Positions 1-8,855 of a stretch of 39,678 nt of DNA are shown here, piece by piece. The stretch is taken from positions 1 through 39,678 of the forward strand of contig JAFRLX010000080.1 of the NCBI GenBank assembly GCA_017430965.1. The letters are read 5' to 3'. The notes under the pieces are model-generated. The model searched no databases. It saw only the letters and a list, made by a program, of their open reading frames with translations, and was not told the origin of the DNA. The translations under genes and the position numbers were made by a program. Source of the stretch: Clostridia bacterium. Its GTDB lineage: Bacteria; Bacillota; Clostridia; Oscillospirales; Acutalibacteraceae. Position 1 is the stretch's first letter; each line of letters begins with the position of its first letter.

Positions 1-90
1 AGCGATAAAAAATCCCTTGAATACGGCAAGTATGCAAAGAATTTTTTCTCACTTATCCGAATAAAATAACTTAGCAAAAACTGCGTAGCA

Positions 91-139
91 CTCAAAATCA
101 GCCTATTTTTTGTTAGAATAAAGTCAAAAACTGCCAACT
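91..139 (+). repeat. Left copy of an imperfect ~50-bp inverted repeat
   Basis: Begins CTCAAAATC-GCCT, has a T-rich middle and ends AAAAACTGCCAACT. Allowing two or three small gaps, roughly three quarters of positions match the reverse complement of 21346-21395. The copies face each other across ~21 kb. Confidence 0.5.
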
Positions 140-233
140 TGAGAAGCGATTTGTCAAGGATATTTTTTGCAAAGAAAAACTGTGAGTTACAGGTTATCTG
201 TGACTCGCAGTTTCTTAGAAATACATATATATT

Positions 234-261
234 TTGATTATTTATGATAATGTGGTAGAAT
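234..261 (+). promoter_or_regulatory. Predicted sigma-A promoter of gajA
   Basis: A TTGATT -35 box at 234-239 and a TAGAAT -10 box at 256-261 are separated by 16 nt. The start codon follows 44 nt later, with a GAAAGGA ribosome binding site at about 291-297. This is the only good promoter in front of the two-gene operon. Confidence 0.6.
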
Positions 262-304
262 AAAGGCTGGAGATAATGAAATTTTTTCACGAAAGGAACA
301 ACAA

Positions 305-2269
305 ATGTACTTATCGAAAGTAAAAATTGAAAACTACAGGTTGTTATCAGATTCACAGATAGACATTGATAAGAAGACCACGCTTATTGTTGGGCGCAAC
401 AATACCGCAAAGACCTCTTTTATTAATTGTCTTGAAAAAATAATAAAAGAAAACTCTATCAGTTATAATGATTTTCCTTTATCCAAAAGAGAGAAGCTAT
501 TGGATTTGACATCCAGGTTTATGGAAAAAACGATTACTTATGAACAATTTATAAAGGATGTGCCTAAGACAGCAATTGAATTAACCATTGACTATTCTTC
601 AGAAGATCCGGAAGACAATTTGGGTGCTCTATCACCCTTTATTATTGATGTTGACGAAGACACAACCATCGCAATCATTCGTATTGAATATATTGTCAAA
701 CCCGATGAACAAGCATTAATCACTATTTTTAATGATAGTTTTTATAAAGACGGTACTTTTAATCCTGACTTAAAAGAAGCAAAGACGACATACCAAAAAC
801 ATTTTTCCAAAATATTTGGCAGAGTGATTCTTGCCGTAAATCCAAAAGAAACCGCAAACACACAAATTAAAGATTCAAAAGAATTAGAGGAATTGTTTCC
901 TATATATTCAATACCAGCCGAACGCGTTTTAGGTGAGGATGATACCCATAGAAACAATTCATTAACCCAACTAATTGCCTCTTTCTTTAAGATTAATGAT
1001 GAAGATTTTGAACCTGAAGTCGCCGAACAGGTTAAAGAATTGATAAAATCCGTTGAAAAAGCGAATAGAAAAGTTCAAGAAAATAGTGATGAATTATTAA
1101 GTTCAATTGTTGACAAATCTATAGGATTTGGTTATCCAAATGCCGAGGAGTTACAATTGGCTGTGAGTACAAGGTTGGCGATTGACGAGCAAATAATAAA
1201 TAACACCGAATTAGCTTATAAATCAACTAAGGATGGCGAAACGCTCCCAAGCAATCATAACGGATTGGGTTACAAGAATTTGATAAAGATTGAATTCCAG
1301 TTGGCGGCATTTGCTCAAGAAATTAAAACAAAAGGTGTTGCATGTATCCCTATGCTTTTTCTTGAAGAGCCGGAATCACATATGCATCCTCAAATGCAAC
1401 AAACTTTTGCCAGGTATCTTGAAACATTTATCGAAAAATTTGAGAGTGTTTCACTTCAAACAATTTTAACAACGCATTCTTCCCATATTGCCAACACTAT
1501 GGAGTTTTCTAAAATACGCTATGCACAACGAACTTCACAAGGAGTTATATATAAAAATTTAGATGAATTTGCAAAGCAACAGTCAGACAATTTAGATTTT
1601 ATCAGAAAGTATTTAACAATTAGTCGTTGTGATATGTTTTTTGCTGATAAACTAATATTTGTTGAAGGCGCCTCCGAAAGGCTTTTACTCCCAGACATGA
1701 TTGAAAAATGCAATAACGAAGGATTGTTTGACAGCCAAAAATTCAAATTAACAGAACAATACTATGCACTGATTGAAATTGGTGGTGCTTATGCTCATTT
1801 ATTTATTCCGTTTGCAAACTTTTTAGATATTCCGTGCTTAGTTTTAACTGATATTGATTCAGCAACGCACACACGAAAATTTGAATTTGTCAGCAAAGGT
1901 GTAATATCAACTAACTCTACAATTAATTGGTGGGTTCGCAACCTCAAAAAATATCCTAAAGCTAAAAAAGTCAGCTTATCTGAAATAATAGAACTTAGCC
2001 CTGAAGAGAAGAACCTTGGAAAGTGTCATTTGGAATTTCAAGTTGAAGAAAATGGCTTGTGTGGTAGATCTCTGGAAGAAGCCATTAGAAATGTTAATAG
2101 AAGTATTTACAACTTAAAAGAACCTGTTAGCGAAGACGATCTTAAGTTTTCAGATAGTAAGAAGACAGATTTCGCTTTAAAACTAATTTTTGAACATCAA
2201 GAATATATTGTGCCTCAGTATATCAAAGATGGATTAGTGTGGTTAAATGACCAAACTGTTATAAATTAG
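305..2269 (+). CDS. gajA: Gabija protein GajA: OLD-family ATP-dependent nuclease
   Basis: This is a 654-aa OLD-family protein: an ABC-type ATPase followed by a TOPRIM nuclease domain. Visible motifs are a Walker-A-like GRNNTAKTS at residues 30-38, a Walker-B-like LEEPES at about 353-358, and TOPRIM signatures FVEGASE (452-458, Glu454) and DID (516-518). In Gabija, GajA is a DNA nuclease that acts when nucleotide pools fall during phage infection, in complex with GajB; that is family knowledge. The gene lies 12 nt upstream of a UvrD-like helicase, the diagnostic Gabija pair. It is longer than the roughly 580-aa Bacillus prototype. The Walker A has Ala-Lys in place of the usual Gly-Lys, as in several OLD proteins. 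Base composition is clearly AT-rich compared with the genes after 21 kb, which fits transfer. Confidence 0.9.
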   Translation: MYLSKVKIENYRLLSDSQIDIDKKTTLIVGRNNTAKTSFINCLEKIIKENSISYNDFPLSKREKLLDLTSRFMEKTITYEQFIKDVPKTAIELTIDYSSEDPEDNLGALSPFIIDVDEDTTIAIIRIEYIVKPDEQALITIFNDSFYKDGTFNPDLKEAKTTYQKHFSKIFGRVILAVNPKETANTQIKDSKELEELFPIYSIPAERVLGEDDTHRNNSLTQLIASFFKINDEDFEPEVAEQVKELIKSVEKANRKVQENSDELLSSIVDKSIGFGYPNAEELQLAVSTRLAIDEQIINNTELAYKSTKDGETLPSNHNGLGYKNLIKIEFQLAAFAQEIKTKGVACIPMLFLEEPESHMHPQMQQTFARYLETFIEKFESVSLQTILTTHSSHIANTMEFSKIRYAQRTSQGVIYKNLDEFAKQQSDNLDFIRKYLTISRCDMFFADKLIFVEGASERLLLPDMIEKCNNEGLFDSQKFKLTEQYYALIEIGGAYAHLFIPFANFLDIPCLVLTDIDSATHTRKFEFVSKGVISTNSTINWWVRNLKKYPKAKKVSLSEIIELSPEEKNLGKCHLEFQVEENGLCGRSLEEAIRNVNRSIYNLKEPVSEDDLKFSDSKKTDFALKLIFEHQEYIVPQYIKDGLVWLNDQTVIN

Positions 2270-2281
2270 GAGAACTTAAAA

Positions 2282-4033
2282 ATGAATGAAAATTCCATAG
2301 TCAAAGGCAATTATGAAATTGCAAAAGAAGAAGCCGATAGAGTTGACAACGAAATAATAGGTGTTCTTCGAGAAGGAAAAAGCTTCCGAGTCGAAGCAGG
2401 AGCCGGTTCAGGGAAAACCTATTCATTGATAAAAACTATTGAATGGATACAATCTAACAAACAAAAAGAATACAAAAAAAGTAAGAAACAGGTTATTTGT
2501 ATAACATATACTAATGCTGCTGTTGATGTGATAAAAGAACGTTTAGTACCAGACTCTTTTATCATCCCTTCAACGATTCACTCTTTTGCCTGGAATGCAA
2601 TCAAACAGTTTCAACATGTTTTATTAGACATCATTGAAAAGGATGATAATTTCAAAAATAAAGAAGGAGACTTTGAAAAGGCAGAGAAAGTCAACTATAC
2701 GTTAGGTCACAGATATAAAGAACTTGGAGTGCAATATTTGCATCATAATGATGTATTGAATCTTTTTGTTAAACTCTTAGAAAACAAGAAATTCCGTCGC
2801 ATTTTTTCAGATAAATATCCTCTAATACTTATAGATGAGTATCAAGATACATACAAACCAATTATAGATGAATTCATTAAATATTTTATTGCTGGAAATA
2901 TGGGTCCACAATTCGGTTTTTTTGGCGATGCATGGCAAACTATTTACCAATCAAACAATGCATGCGGTTTAGTGGAGCATGAAAATATTATACCGATAAA
3001 AAAAGGGTCAAATTTTCGTTCTGCGCCTAAAATAGTAGATTTGCTCAACAAGCTTCGTCCGGATTTGCCCCAAGTTTCTGCCATTGATGGATTTGACGGA
3101 GAGGTGACAGTAATAACATGTGAAGACTATGTTGGCGAACGAAGAAAGGATAGAGGATTTAAAGATGATTTACCAGTGCCAGAATTAAAAAACAGATTGG
3201 ATGACATTCGAAAATCTATTAGAGATAAGTATCCTTCAAAGGAAAATTTAAAATCATTAATGATCACACATAAAGTATTGGCTGCTCATCAAGGATATGG
3301 ACAGCTATTAGACATTTTGAATAATGGTTTGCGTGATAAAGAGGATATTTTTCTTTTGTTCTTTATGAATACTGTTGAGCCGATTTATGAAGCATTGGTA
3401 GATTCAAATATGGAACTTTTATTTGACACATTAAAGTTAAATAGATTTCCGATAACAAAAAAAGCTGATAAGGCGCAGTGGAAAGTACTTGAACAAGCAC
3501 TTTGTGAAGCTCGTGAACAAAAAAGTATAGATGTGCTGAAAACAGTAATAAATTCAAAATTGATACCTGTTCCTCCAAATATTGAAACGTATTATAAATA
3601 CTATACTTCTGTACCGGAACTAATGTATGATAACATAACAATCAAAGAGTTTTTAGATATTGATTACAATCAATTTTTATCTGCAATTAATTTTCTCTAC
3701 CCTGAATCGGAGTTTTCTACAGAACACGGAGTGAAAGGAGAAGAATACGATAATGTAGTTTTCGTGATTAGTAAAGGATGGTATCAATATCAATTTGATA
3801 TTTACGCACCAATGATTAGCGGCACAGCTCCTATTCCAAGAGGGAAAGAGGCAGCTTTTGAGCGTAATCGGAATTTGTTCTATGTTTGTTGTTCCAGACC
3901 AAAAAAAAGATTATTTATCTTCGTTACAATTCCGGTAAATGGTGCTTTCGAAAGTTTTTTAACAGATTTGGTTGGTGAAGAAAACATTCTAACTTATTCA
4001 GAATTTGTTAATAAAAACAAAAACGAACAATAA
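2282..4033 (+). CDS. gajB: Gabija protein GajB: UvrD/Rep-like helicase
   Basis: A 583-aa superfamily-1 helicase-like protein. Walker A is VEAGAGSGKT (residues 37-46), Walker B/motif II is DEYQDT (185-190), and near the C-terminus there is a motif-VI-like stretch NLFYVCCSRPKKRLF. In Gabija, GajB is thought to sense or process DNA termini produced by GajA or phage replication and to stimulate killing of infection. The ribosome binding site AGGAG lies in the 12-nt gap after gajA, so the two are co-transcribed and probably made in similar amounts. It is longer than the roughly 500-aa Bacillus prototype. A stand-alone repair helicase is unlikely given the neighbour. A perfect terminator closes the operon. 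Confidence 0.88.
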   Translation: MNENSIVKGNYEIAKEEADRVDNEIIGVLREGKSFRVEAGAGSGKTYSLIKTIEWIQSNKQKEYKKSKKQVICITYTNAAVDVIKERLVPDSFIIPSTIHSFAWNAIKQFQHVLLDIIEKDDNFKNKEGDFEKAEKVNYTLGHRYKELGVQYLHHNDVLNLFVKLLENKKFRRIFSDKYPLILIDEYQDTYKPIIDEFIKYFIAGNMGPQFGFFGDAWQTIYQSNNACGLVEHENIIPIKKGSNFRSAPKIVDLLNKLRPDLPQVSAIDGFDGEVTVITCEDYVGERRKDRGFKDDLPVPELKNRLDDIRKSIRDKYPSKENLKSLMITHKVLAAHQGYGQLLDILNNGLRDKEDIFLLFFMNTVEPIYEALVDSNMELLFDTLKLNRFPITKKADKAQWKVLEQALCEAREQKSIDVLKTVINSKLIPVPPNIETYYKYYTSVPELMYDNITIKEFLDIDYNQFLSAINFLYPESEFSTEHGVKGEEYDNVVFVISKGWYQYQFDIYAPMISGTAPIPRGKEAAFERNRNLFYVCCSRPKKRLFIFVTIPVNGAFESFLTDLVGEENILTYSEFVNKNKNEQ

Positions 4034-4063
4034 TGAACAGAAGCTGTTATTACCACAAAGCAA

Positions 4064-4103
4064 AAACACCCCGATAGAGGTTCAAGACTCTATCGGGGTG
4101 TTT
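4064..4103. terminator. Bidirectional intrinsic terminator between gajB and the convergent small gene
   Basis: A perfect 16-bp stem (4064-4079 paired with 4088-4103, 8-nt loop) with GC-rich core and A/T runs on both sides, so it can end transcripts from either strand. Confidence 0.9.
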
Positions 4104-4127
4104 GATAATACAATGCTTTATTTTGGT

Positions 4128-4538
4128 TTACCGGACTTCTCCGCTGCAGCGCCAGCGCAGCTTTTTGGCGCAAATCACGATACCCTCGTAGTCCTCTACA
4201 TCTTCAAGGGGAATATCATCATTTTCGCAGAAGATAAAGCAGCCGTCTTTTAAGAACAGCGAAGCGCCGAAGATTTCGCAGGTATAATGCTCATCCAAGG
4301 GAAACAGTTTTAAATAGACTAAATCCGAAAATTCCAGCTCCACATCTTCGATGCCGGCGATAGCTGTTTGAATGGTGACGCGCAAAATGCGCTTGTCATT
4401 GAGCGGATACATGCCCTTTTCTGTCATATATGCGCCACTGACATAGTGCATTTCTTTGATACAGCTGTCGTGAAAATAACAAACGGTATCGTGCATAAAT
4501 TGATGAATATCCTGCTTTGTTTTTATCTCGTGATACAT
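4128..4538 (-). CDS. Hypothetical protein, 136 aa
   Basis: No family recognised. The start at 4538 is chosen over an upstream in-frame ATG at 4598 because a clear TAGGAGAAGG ribosome binding site lies just before it. The product is soluble, acidic in the middle and C-terminal part, and has several cysteines; there is no signal peptide or membrane segment. Codon and base use is richer in GC than the flanking Gabija genes and resembles the genes after 21 kb. It converges on gajB and shares its terminator, and it is divergent in style from the protease next door, so its relation to either is unclear. Confidence 0.65.
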   Translation of the reverse strand: MYHEIKTKQDIHQFMHDTVCYFHDSCIKEMHYVSGAYMTEKGMYPLNDKRILRVTIQTAIAGIEDVELEFSDLVYLKLFPLDEHYTCEIFGASLFLKDGCFIFCENDDIPLEDVEDYEGIVICAKKLRWRCSGEVR

Positions 4539-4609
4539 GTGCCTTCTCCTAATTTTTACTGTACCTATGATAACACAATTCTTCCGGCAAAACAACACAG
4601 CCTAATCCA

Positions 4610-7600
4610 TTATGCAGTTACTCCATATATATCACTGCTCAGTTCAATAGAGAGATCAGCAATATCAATTACATTATCTTCATTAATGTCATATAAACTT
4701 GTACTCTGTTGCGCTTTATCCCCATATGCAATGAGCAATATAGAAACATCTTGAATATCAACAGTGCCGTCCTTATTAAAATCATAATAATTCAAATTGC
4801 TTTCACCTGTGATAATATCTTTTTTATAATCACCATCGCTGGTTTTAACTTTGCAATAGAAGTATTTATAATTATATTTTGAAGTATCTAAATCTTCGCT
4901 TGTTTCGCCTTTCAATGCTGACCCACCGTGATTATCCTTTCGGTTGGTACCATACCACTGTATTTGTTTATTAAACCCGATTACCTCTGCTTTTATCATT
5001 CCACTTGACTGATAACCCATATTCTCCGGCTCGGATTCTAAAAGCGGTAAGGGAATAAATGTGTATTTGTTGTCTTTAGCAAATTGTTGGGCATAGGTAT
5101 TTGGTGTGCCGTAAATTTTTGAGTTTTTATAATCGTATATTCCTTGATCACGATACCAAATATGATAGTAATTATATTTAACATCTGTTAAATTGTGAAT
5201 ATCAAAATCTGTAAAGTCTAACAGCCCTCTTCTTAACGGACACTCCGTCATCTTTGATGAAACGATTAAGCAAATATCCTCACCCAATACTGGATAATGC
5301 CCGACATATTCCGCTTCCGGCAAACAAAGCGAAGTCACTGTTTCTGAAATACCATATGCGCCTAATGTCTTTAGCTTTGGTAGAGTAAGAGCACCTTTTA
5401 ATTGCCTGACGTGCCAAAGCCCCCAATCACCAATTTCTGTTACCTCAGACAAATCAATGGTTCTTAATCGATTACATCCTTGAAAAGCATTGTTGCTGAT
5501 TATTTGTATGCCTTTGGCATCAATCTCTCTCAAGCCAAAACAATAGGTGAAGGCTTCTTCACCAATGATACTTGCTTCTCCCAAAGTAACTTTTTTTAAA
5601 CACTCGCAATCGTAAAACGCTTTATCTGCAACTTCCTTTGCATTTGGGAAATATGCTTCTTGAATATAACTGCCTTCTAAGTTTTTTACTATTTCAACAT
5701 TGGGTGCAATTATACTAACAAGGGAAGGTGTCGATAATAATGTTTTGTTTTCATCTTCATCCCAATCTCGATAAAACCTCCACGAACTTGCTGAACTCGC
5801 ACCGGTACACGGCATCACCTTCGATGCAGATGTCACAAATTTTAAATGTGTTGAATGCTGTATAGTGCCGGTTTCATATGTTTTGGGTAAATTGATGCTT
5901 GTAATGAATTTTGCATTTGAGTGCTTCATAGAAACCGTGTTAGAATAATAAGAAGGGGTTCCTTCAGGTAAAGTTTTAAGTGTTCCTAATCTTTTAACGC
6001 TAATACCTTTTATGGTTTCCGGAATAATGAGTTCCGTTACCGTTCCGGTATAACTAATTAAGTGCCCTTCTTCATTAATTTCCCAATGACTTTCATCGAA
6101 GTCATGATACTCCATGCGATACTCTCTTGCTTTTGGAAGACTCGGTGCTTTGCCATCTACATAAGCAACTGCTCTTATGGATGTTGTGCCGTCAATCACA
6201 ATATTGCCGGTATAAAGAGTTCCGTTAAACTTAGAAGGGTAGGATTGGTCAGTAGTATAATAAATCTCTGCACCTTCTTCAGACAAAAGCTTTAAGTTGA
6301 AAACTCTATCAATATAGTGTCCACTCTCAACAGAAAAGCTAACTGCTTGCGTCCTTTCGCCTATAATGGCAGCCGGCACATTCGGCATACCGCTGCCATA
6401 ATACACCTCTTTATTATCAGGTGTAGGGTAATCCGCATATGCTTTCGTCCATCCTGCAGAAGTTGAACCATCCCCATCAGTATCACTTAAAAAGAACTCC
6501 AAATCTTTATGAAAGCCGTCATGGTAATTCAAATCTTCAAATGTAACGCATGAATTTTTTAAAGTGCTTTCAACTTCCCGCCTTGAATCATCGGGATGAA
6601 ATGACTTTACCATCGCCGAAGCGGCTGCAATAAACGGAGCAGAAAACGATGTGCCGCTATATGCACCATTTATTCTATTGAATGTACCATAGTTATTGTA
6701 AATATTGTGACCGGGAGCGGCGAAATCGACTCCGTTACCATAATTGGAATAAAAATCCTCATTCCCGTTTTGATCAATAGCTGCAACGGTGATACATTCT
6801 TCTATGCAGGCGGGTGAGAATTCTGCCGCATTTCTGCCTTCATTTCCCGCGGCAACAACTACTGTTACATCATTATCCAATGCATTTTGGATGCTTTCGA
6901 GCATTGCATTTGTCGGTTCACCCTCTCTTCCTAAAGAAAGGTTAATAACATTAGCACCGTTTTCTACTGCCAAATCAATACAGGTGCAAATATCCAATTC
7001 ACTGCCTTCGCCGTTTTTATTCATTGCTTTATAGGCAACCACTTCTACATTGTCATTAGTGTTATCCAAAACAATAGCGCACACATTGGTACCGTGTCCG
7101 AAATCATCATGTGCCGAATTTGCTTTGCCGGAATTAGATAAGTTGATTCCCGAATCAATCATTCTTTCATTGTCGGTGTAAAATTCAGAGGAAGTATCTA
7201 TTCCCGAATCAATTACGGCAACTATTGTTTTAGATGTGTTAAGCTGATGACTCTCAATATATTCCAACGCTTCATCGGAACCCAACATATAGTTGCCGTA
7301 ATTGAGCGCCTGCGTTTCATTCAGGCAGTCGAGCTCAGCCCACTTTACAAATGAAAGTGAGCGGTAATAGGCGAGCGCTTCTGTGGCTTCCGACTCGGTA
7401 TCATATTGCAAAATGTATTTGCCGGCGGTACCTTTAATGCACACCGCATCACCGTACACATCCGGTTGCTTTGCCGCTTTAAGAATGACGCGGCTGTTGA
7501 CCGATTCTTCAATTGTTTTTTCTTCCGCTTCTGCCTCATTGAGTTCTTCAATCGCTTCGGCAAAACTCTCTGCTGAAACAACATTTGCCGCAATGCTTTC

Positions 7601-7672
7601 AAACGAAGCAGAAACCGAACCGCATAACAGCAGCACAGCAAGTAAAAGAGAGAAAAATTTTTTTGTTTTCAT
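4610..7672 (-). CDS. Secreted subtilisin-like (S8) serine protease with LRR and dockerin modules
   Basis: A 1020-aa exported modular protease. The start at 7672 has an AGAGGTG ribosome binding site and gives a good signal peptide (Lys-rich start, LLLAVLLL core, to about residue 29). The catalytic triad is visible: Asp155 in VIDSGID, His193 in FGHGTNV, Ser342 in SGTSFSAP, with oxyanion Asn277 in AAGN. After the protease come a chitobiase-C-terminal-like segment (about 470-525), BspA-type leucine-rich repeats (about 665-770, AFxxCxxL pattern), and at the C-terminus a dockerin with two Ca-binding repeats (DFNKDGTVDIQD and DINEDNVIDIADL). Dockerins bind cohesins of cell-surface or cellulosomal scaffolds, so this protease is probably displayed on such a scaffold. 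Paired LytTR-like repeats 70-104 nt upstream suggest control by the nearby two-component system. Confidence 0.85.
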   Translation of the reverse strand: MKTKKFFSLLLAVLLLCGSVSASFESIAANVVSAESFAEAIEELNEAEAEEKTIEESVNSRVILKAAKQPDVYGDAVCIKGTAGKYILQYDTESEATEALAYYRSLSFVKWAELDCLNETQALNYGNYMLGSDEALEYIESHQLNTSKTIVAVIDSGIDTSSEFYTDNERMIDSGINLSNSGKANSAHDDFGHGTNVCAIVLDNTNDNVEVVAYKAMNKNGEGSELDICTCIDLAVENGANVINLSLGREGEPTNAMLESIQNALDNDVTVVVAAGNEGRNAAEFSPACIEECITVAAIDQNGNEDFYSNYGNGVDFAAPGHNIYNNYGTFNRINGAYSGTSFSAPFIAAASAMVKSFHPDDSRREVESTLKNSCVTFEDLNYHDGFHKDLEFFLSDTDGDGSTSAGWTKAYADYPTPDNKEVYYGSGMPNVPAAIIGERTQAVSFSVESGHYIDRVFNLKLLSEEGAEIYYTTDQSYPSKFNGTLYTGNIVIDGTTSIRAVAYVDGKAPSLPKAREYRMEYHDFDESHWEINEEGHLISYTGTVTELIIPETIKGISVKRLGTLKTLPEGTPSYYSNTVSMKHSNAKFITSINLPKTYETGTIQHSTHLKFVTSASKVMPCTGASSASSWRFYRDWDEDENKTLLSTPSLVSIIAPNVEIVKNLEGSYIQEAYFPNAKEVADKAFYDCECLKKVTLGEASIIGEEAFTYCFGLREIDAKGIQIISNNAFQGCNRLRTIDLSEVTEIGDWGLWHVRQLKGALTLPKLKTLGAYGISETVTSLCLPEAEYVGHYPVLGEDICLIVSSKMTECPLRRGLLDFTDFDIHNLTDVKYNYYHIWYRDQGIYDYKNSKIYGTPNTYAQQFAKDNKYTFIPLPLLESEPENMGYQSSGMIKAEVIGFNKQIQWYGTNRKDNHGGSALKGETSEDLDTSKYNYKYFYCKVKTSDGDYKKDIITGESNLNYYDFNKDGTVDIQDVSILLIAYGDKAQQSTSLYDINEDNVIDIADLSIELSSDIYGVTA

Positions 7673-7711
7673 AAAATTCACCTCTTTGTATAGATTTCCT
7701 ACTTCCATAAT

Positions 7712-7776
7712 ATTATAAATAAGCATAAAAACAAGTTTTTAAGAAAAATGCAATGTCTGAACGGAAAAATGCAAAA
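7712..7776 (-). promoter_or_regulatory. Protease promoter with paired LytTR-type direct repeats
   Basis: Two copies of a GGAAAAATGCAATG-like element (7742-7755 and 7763-7776, plus-strand reading) start exactly 21 bp apart. A TATAAT -10 box on the minus strand lies at 7717-7712. The same repeat, with the same 21-bp phase, sits upstream of the LytTR regulator gene at 10943-10977. LytTR regulators typically bind two direct repeats about two helical turns apart beside a weak -35 box. Confidence 0.65.
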
Positions 7777-7822
7777 AAACAATATTCAAGTTTGCTATTT
7801 TGATAGTTAACTTGTTATGGAT

Positions 7823-7852
7823 TTGCATCTAAAAAGAAAAATATGATATAAT
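7823..7852 (+). promoter_or_regulatory. Predicted promoter of the TPR-like membrane protein gene
   Basis: TTGCAT at 7823-7828 and TATAAT at 7847-7852 with an 18-nt spacer. The gene starts 23 nt later, after an AGAAGG ribosome binding site. The LytTR-like repeats at 7742-7776 lie just upstream, so they could also act on this divergent promoter. Confidence 0.5.
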
Positions 7853-7875
7853 TAAATGGTATAGAAGGTTTTGCC

Positions 7876-8688
7876 ATGAAAAACAATAAAAAAGCAATAA
7901 ATTTCCCAGAAGTCTTGTTATCCGTTTTTTTAAGTGTTGTCGTTGGAATTATCATCACCTCAATTATCAATTATGAATTTCCAGAATTATTAGCCGGCAT
8001 AGGTATTCAATCTGCCAAAATACAAGTAATTAATGAAAGCAGGAAAAATGGCAATTTTGAAAAAAGCATAAAACTATGCAAACAAATGACCAAAAACAAA
8101 GAAAAAGCCCCCTATGCCTATGTGGCAATGGGGGAAATGTATGCGTTTGAAATGGAGAACCATTCGTATAAAACAGCATATGATTGTTTTAATAAAGCTA
8201 TTATAAACTGCTCTGACTTTAATATTTTTAATTCTTGTATGCTTTTTATTATACAACAATCAAAATTGGTTAAAGATAATAGAAATGATATTAATATTTT
8301 TGACAGTGAACATATTGGTTTTGTAACAGATGTTCTTAACGGGTTGGTTTTAACAAACTCTTCAATATCTGATATATTAACTACAAAATATCCATTTTCC
8401 AAGAAAGATGCACAAGAACTATTCTTTGGTGATGGACTAATAATTGTAGAAACGAATTGGAAATATGTTTCAACGCTAACAACTGACAATCCGGATTTAT
8501 CATTTATTAATAAGAAAGAAAAGTTAGTTTTCATTGATTCATGGCAAGAATTAATATCGCCATACTGCGCAACAACTAAGACATATTATAAATATTATCG
8601 TTACAAAGGTATTCCAAAAGAAACATTAATTACTATTGATGATATATTAAAAAATCTTAACAAAAGTGTCAAAACTGAAATACATTAA
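7876..8688 (+). CDS. Membrane-anchored TPR-like protein, 270 aa, function unknown
   Basis: One N-terminal membrane segment (about residues 12-33) is followed by an extracytoplasmic or cytoplasmic domain with TPR-like helices around residues 45-115 (alternating small and aromatic residues, pattern AYVAMGEMYA and AYDCFNKAI). The C-terminal half is rich in Lys, Asn and Ile and is not recognised. The gene is AT-rich like the two-component genes beside it. It is divergent from the dockerin protease and shares its intergenic control region, so a role linked to protease export or signalling is possible but is only an inference from position. Confidence 0.7.
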   Translation: MKNNKKAINFPEVLLSVFLSVVVGIIITSIINYEFPELLAGIGIQSAKIQVINESRKNGNFEKSIKLCKQMTKNKEKAPYAYVAMGEMYAFEMENHSYKTAYDCFNKAIINCSDFNIFNSCMLFIIQQSKLVKDNRNDINIFDSEHIGFVTDVLNGLVLTNSSISDILTTKYPFSKKDAQELFFGDGLIIVETNWKYVSTLTTDNPDLSFINKKEKLVFIDSWQELISPYCATTKTYYKYYRYKGIPKETLITIDDILKNLNKSVKTEIH

Positions 8689-8721
8689 CAATCTAATCCA
8701 TATCTTTAAGATTTAAAATTT

Positions 8722-8764
8722 AACCGCACAAACAAAACGATTCAATCGTAGTGTTTGTGCGGTT
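8722..8764. terminator. Bidirectional terminator between TPR gene and histidine kinase gene
   Basis: A 12-bp perfect stem (8722-8733 with 8753-8764), with a small nested hairpin in the loop and TTTCATTT after it on the plus strand; two converging genes end on either side. Confidence 0.8.
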
Positions 8765-8855
8765 TTCATTTCAATTAGTTATAATAGGTGTTTTACCTGA
8801 AAAATATATTAAGGACTTTATTATGTTATAAATATATTTATGTTTTAGAAAACAT

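Larger units (their letters stand above)
1..304. other. AT-rich upstream region of the Gabija operon
   Basis: No gene is visible. It holds three things: a ~50-bp block at about 91-139 that reappears inverted near 21346-21395; an imperfect hairpin at 177-213 (arms 177-192 and 198-213, 14 of 16 pairs, 5-nt loop); and the gajA promoter. Positions 76-92 also match, inverted and exactly over 17 nt, the 23S-tRNA spacer at 39276-39292. Confidence 0.6.

Noticed and set aside
4005-4253. 82-codon plus-strand frame after gajB
   Set aside because: It passes through the bidirectional terminator and overlaps the convergent hypothetical gene antisense.
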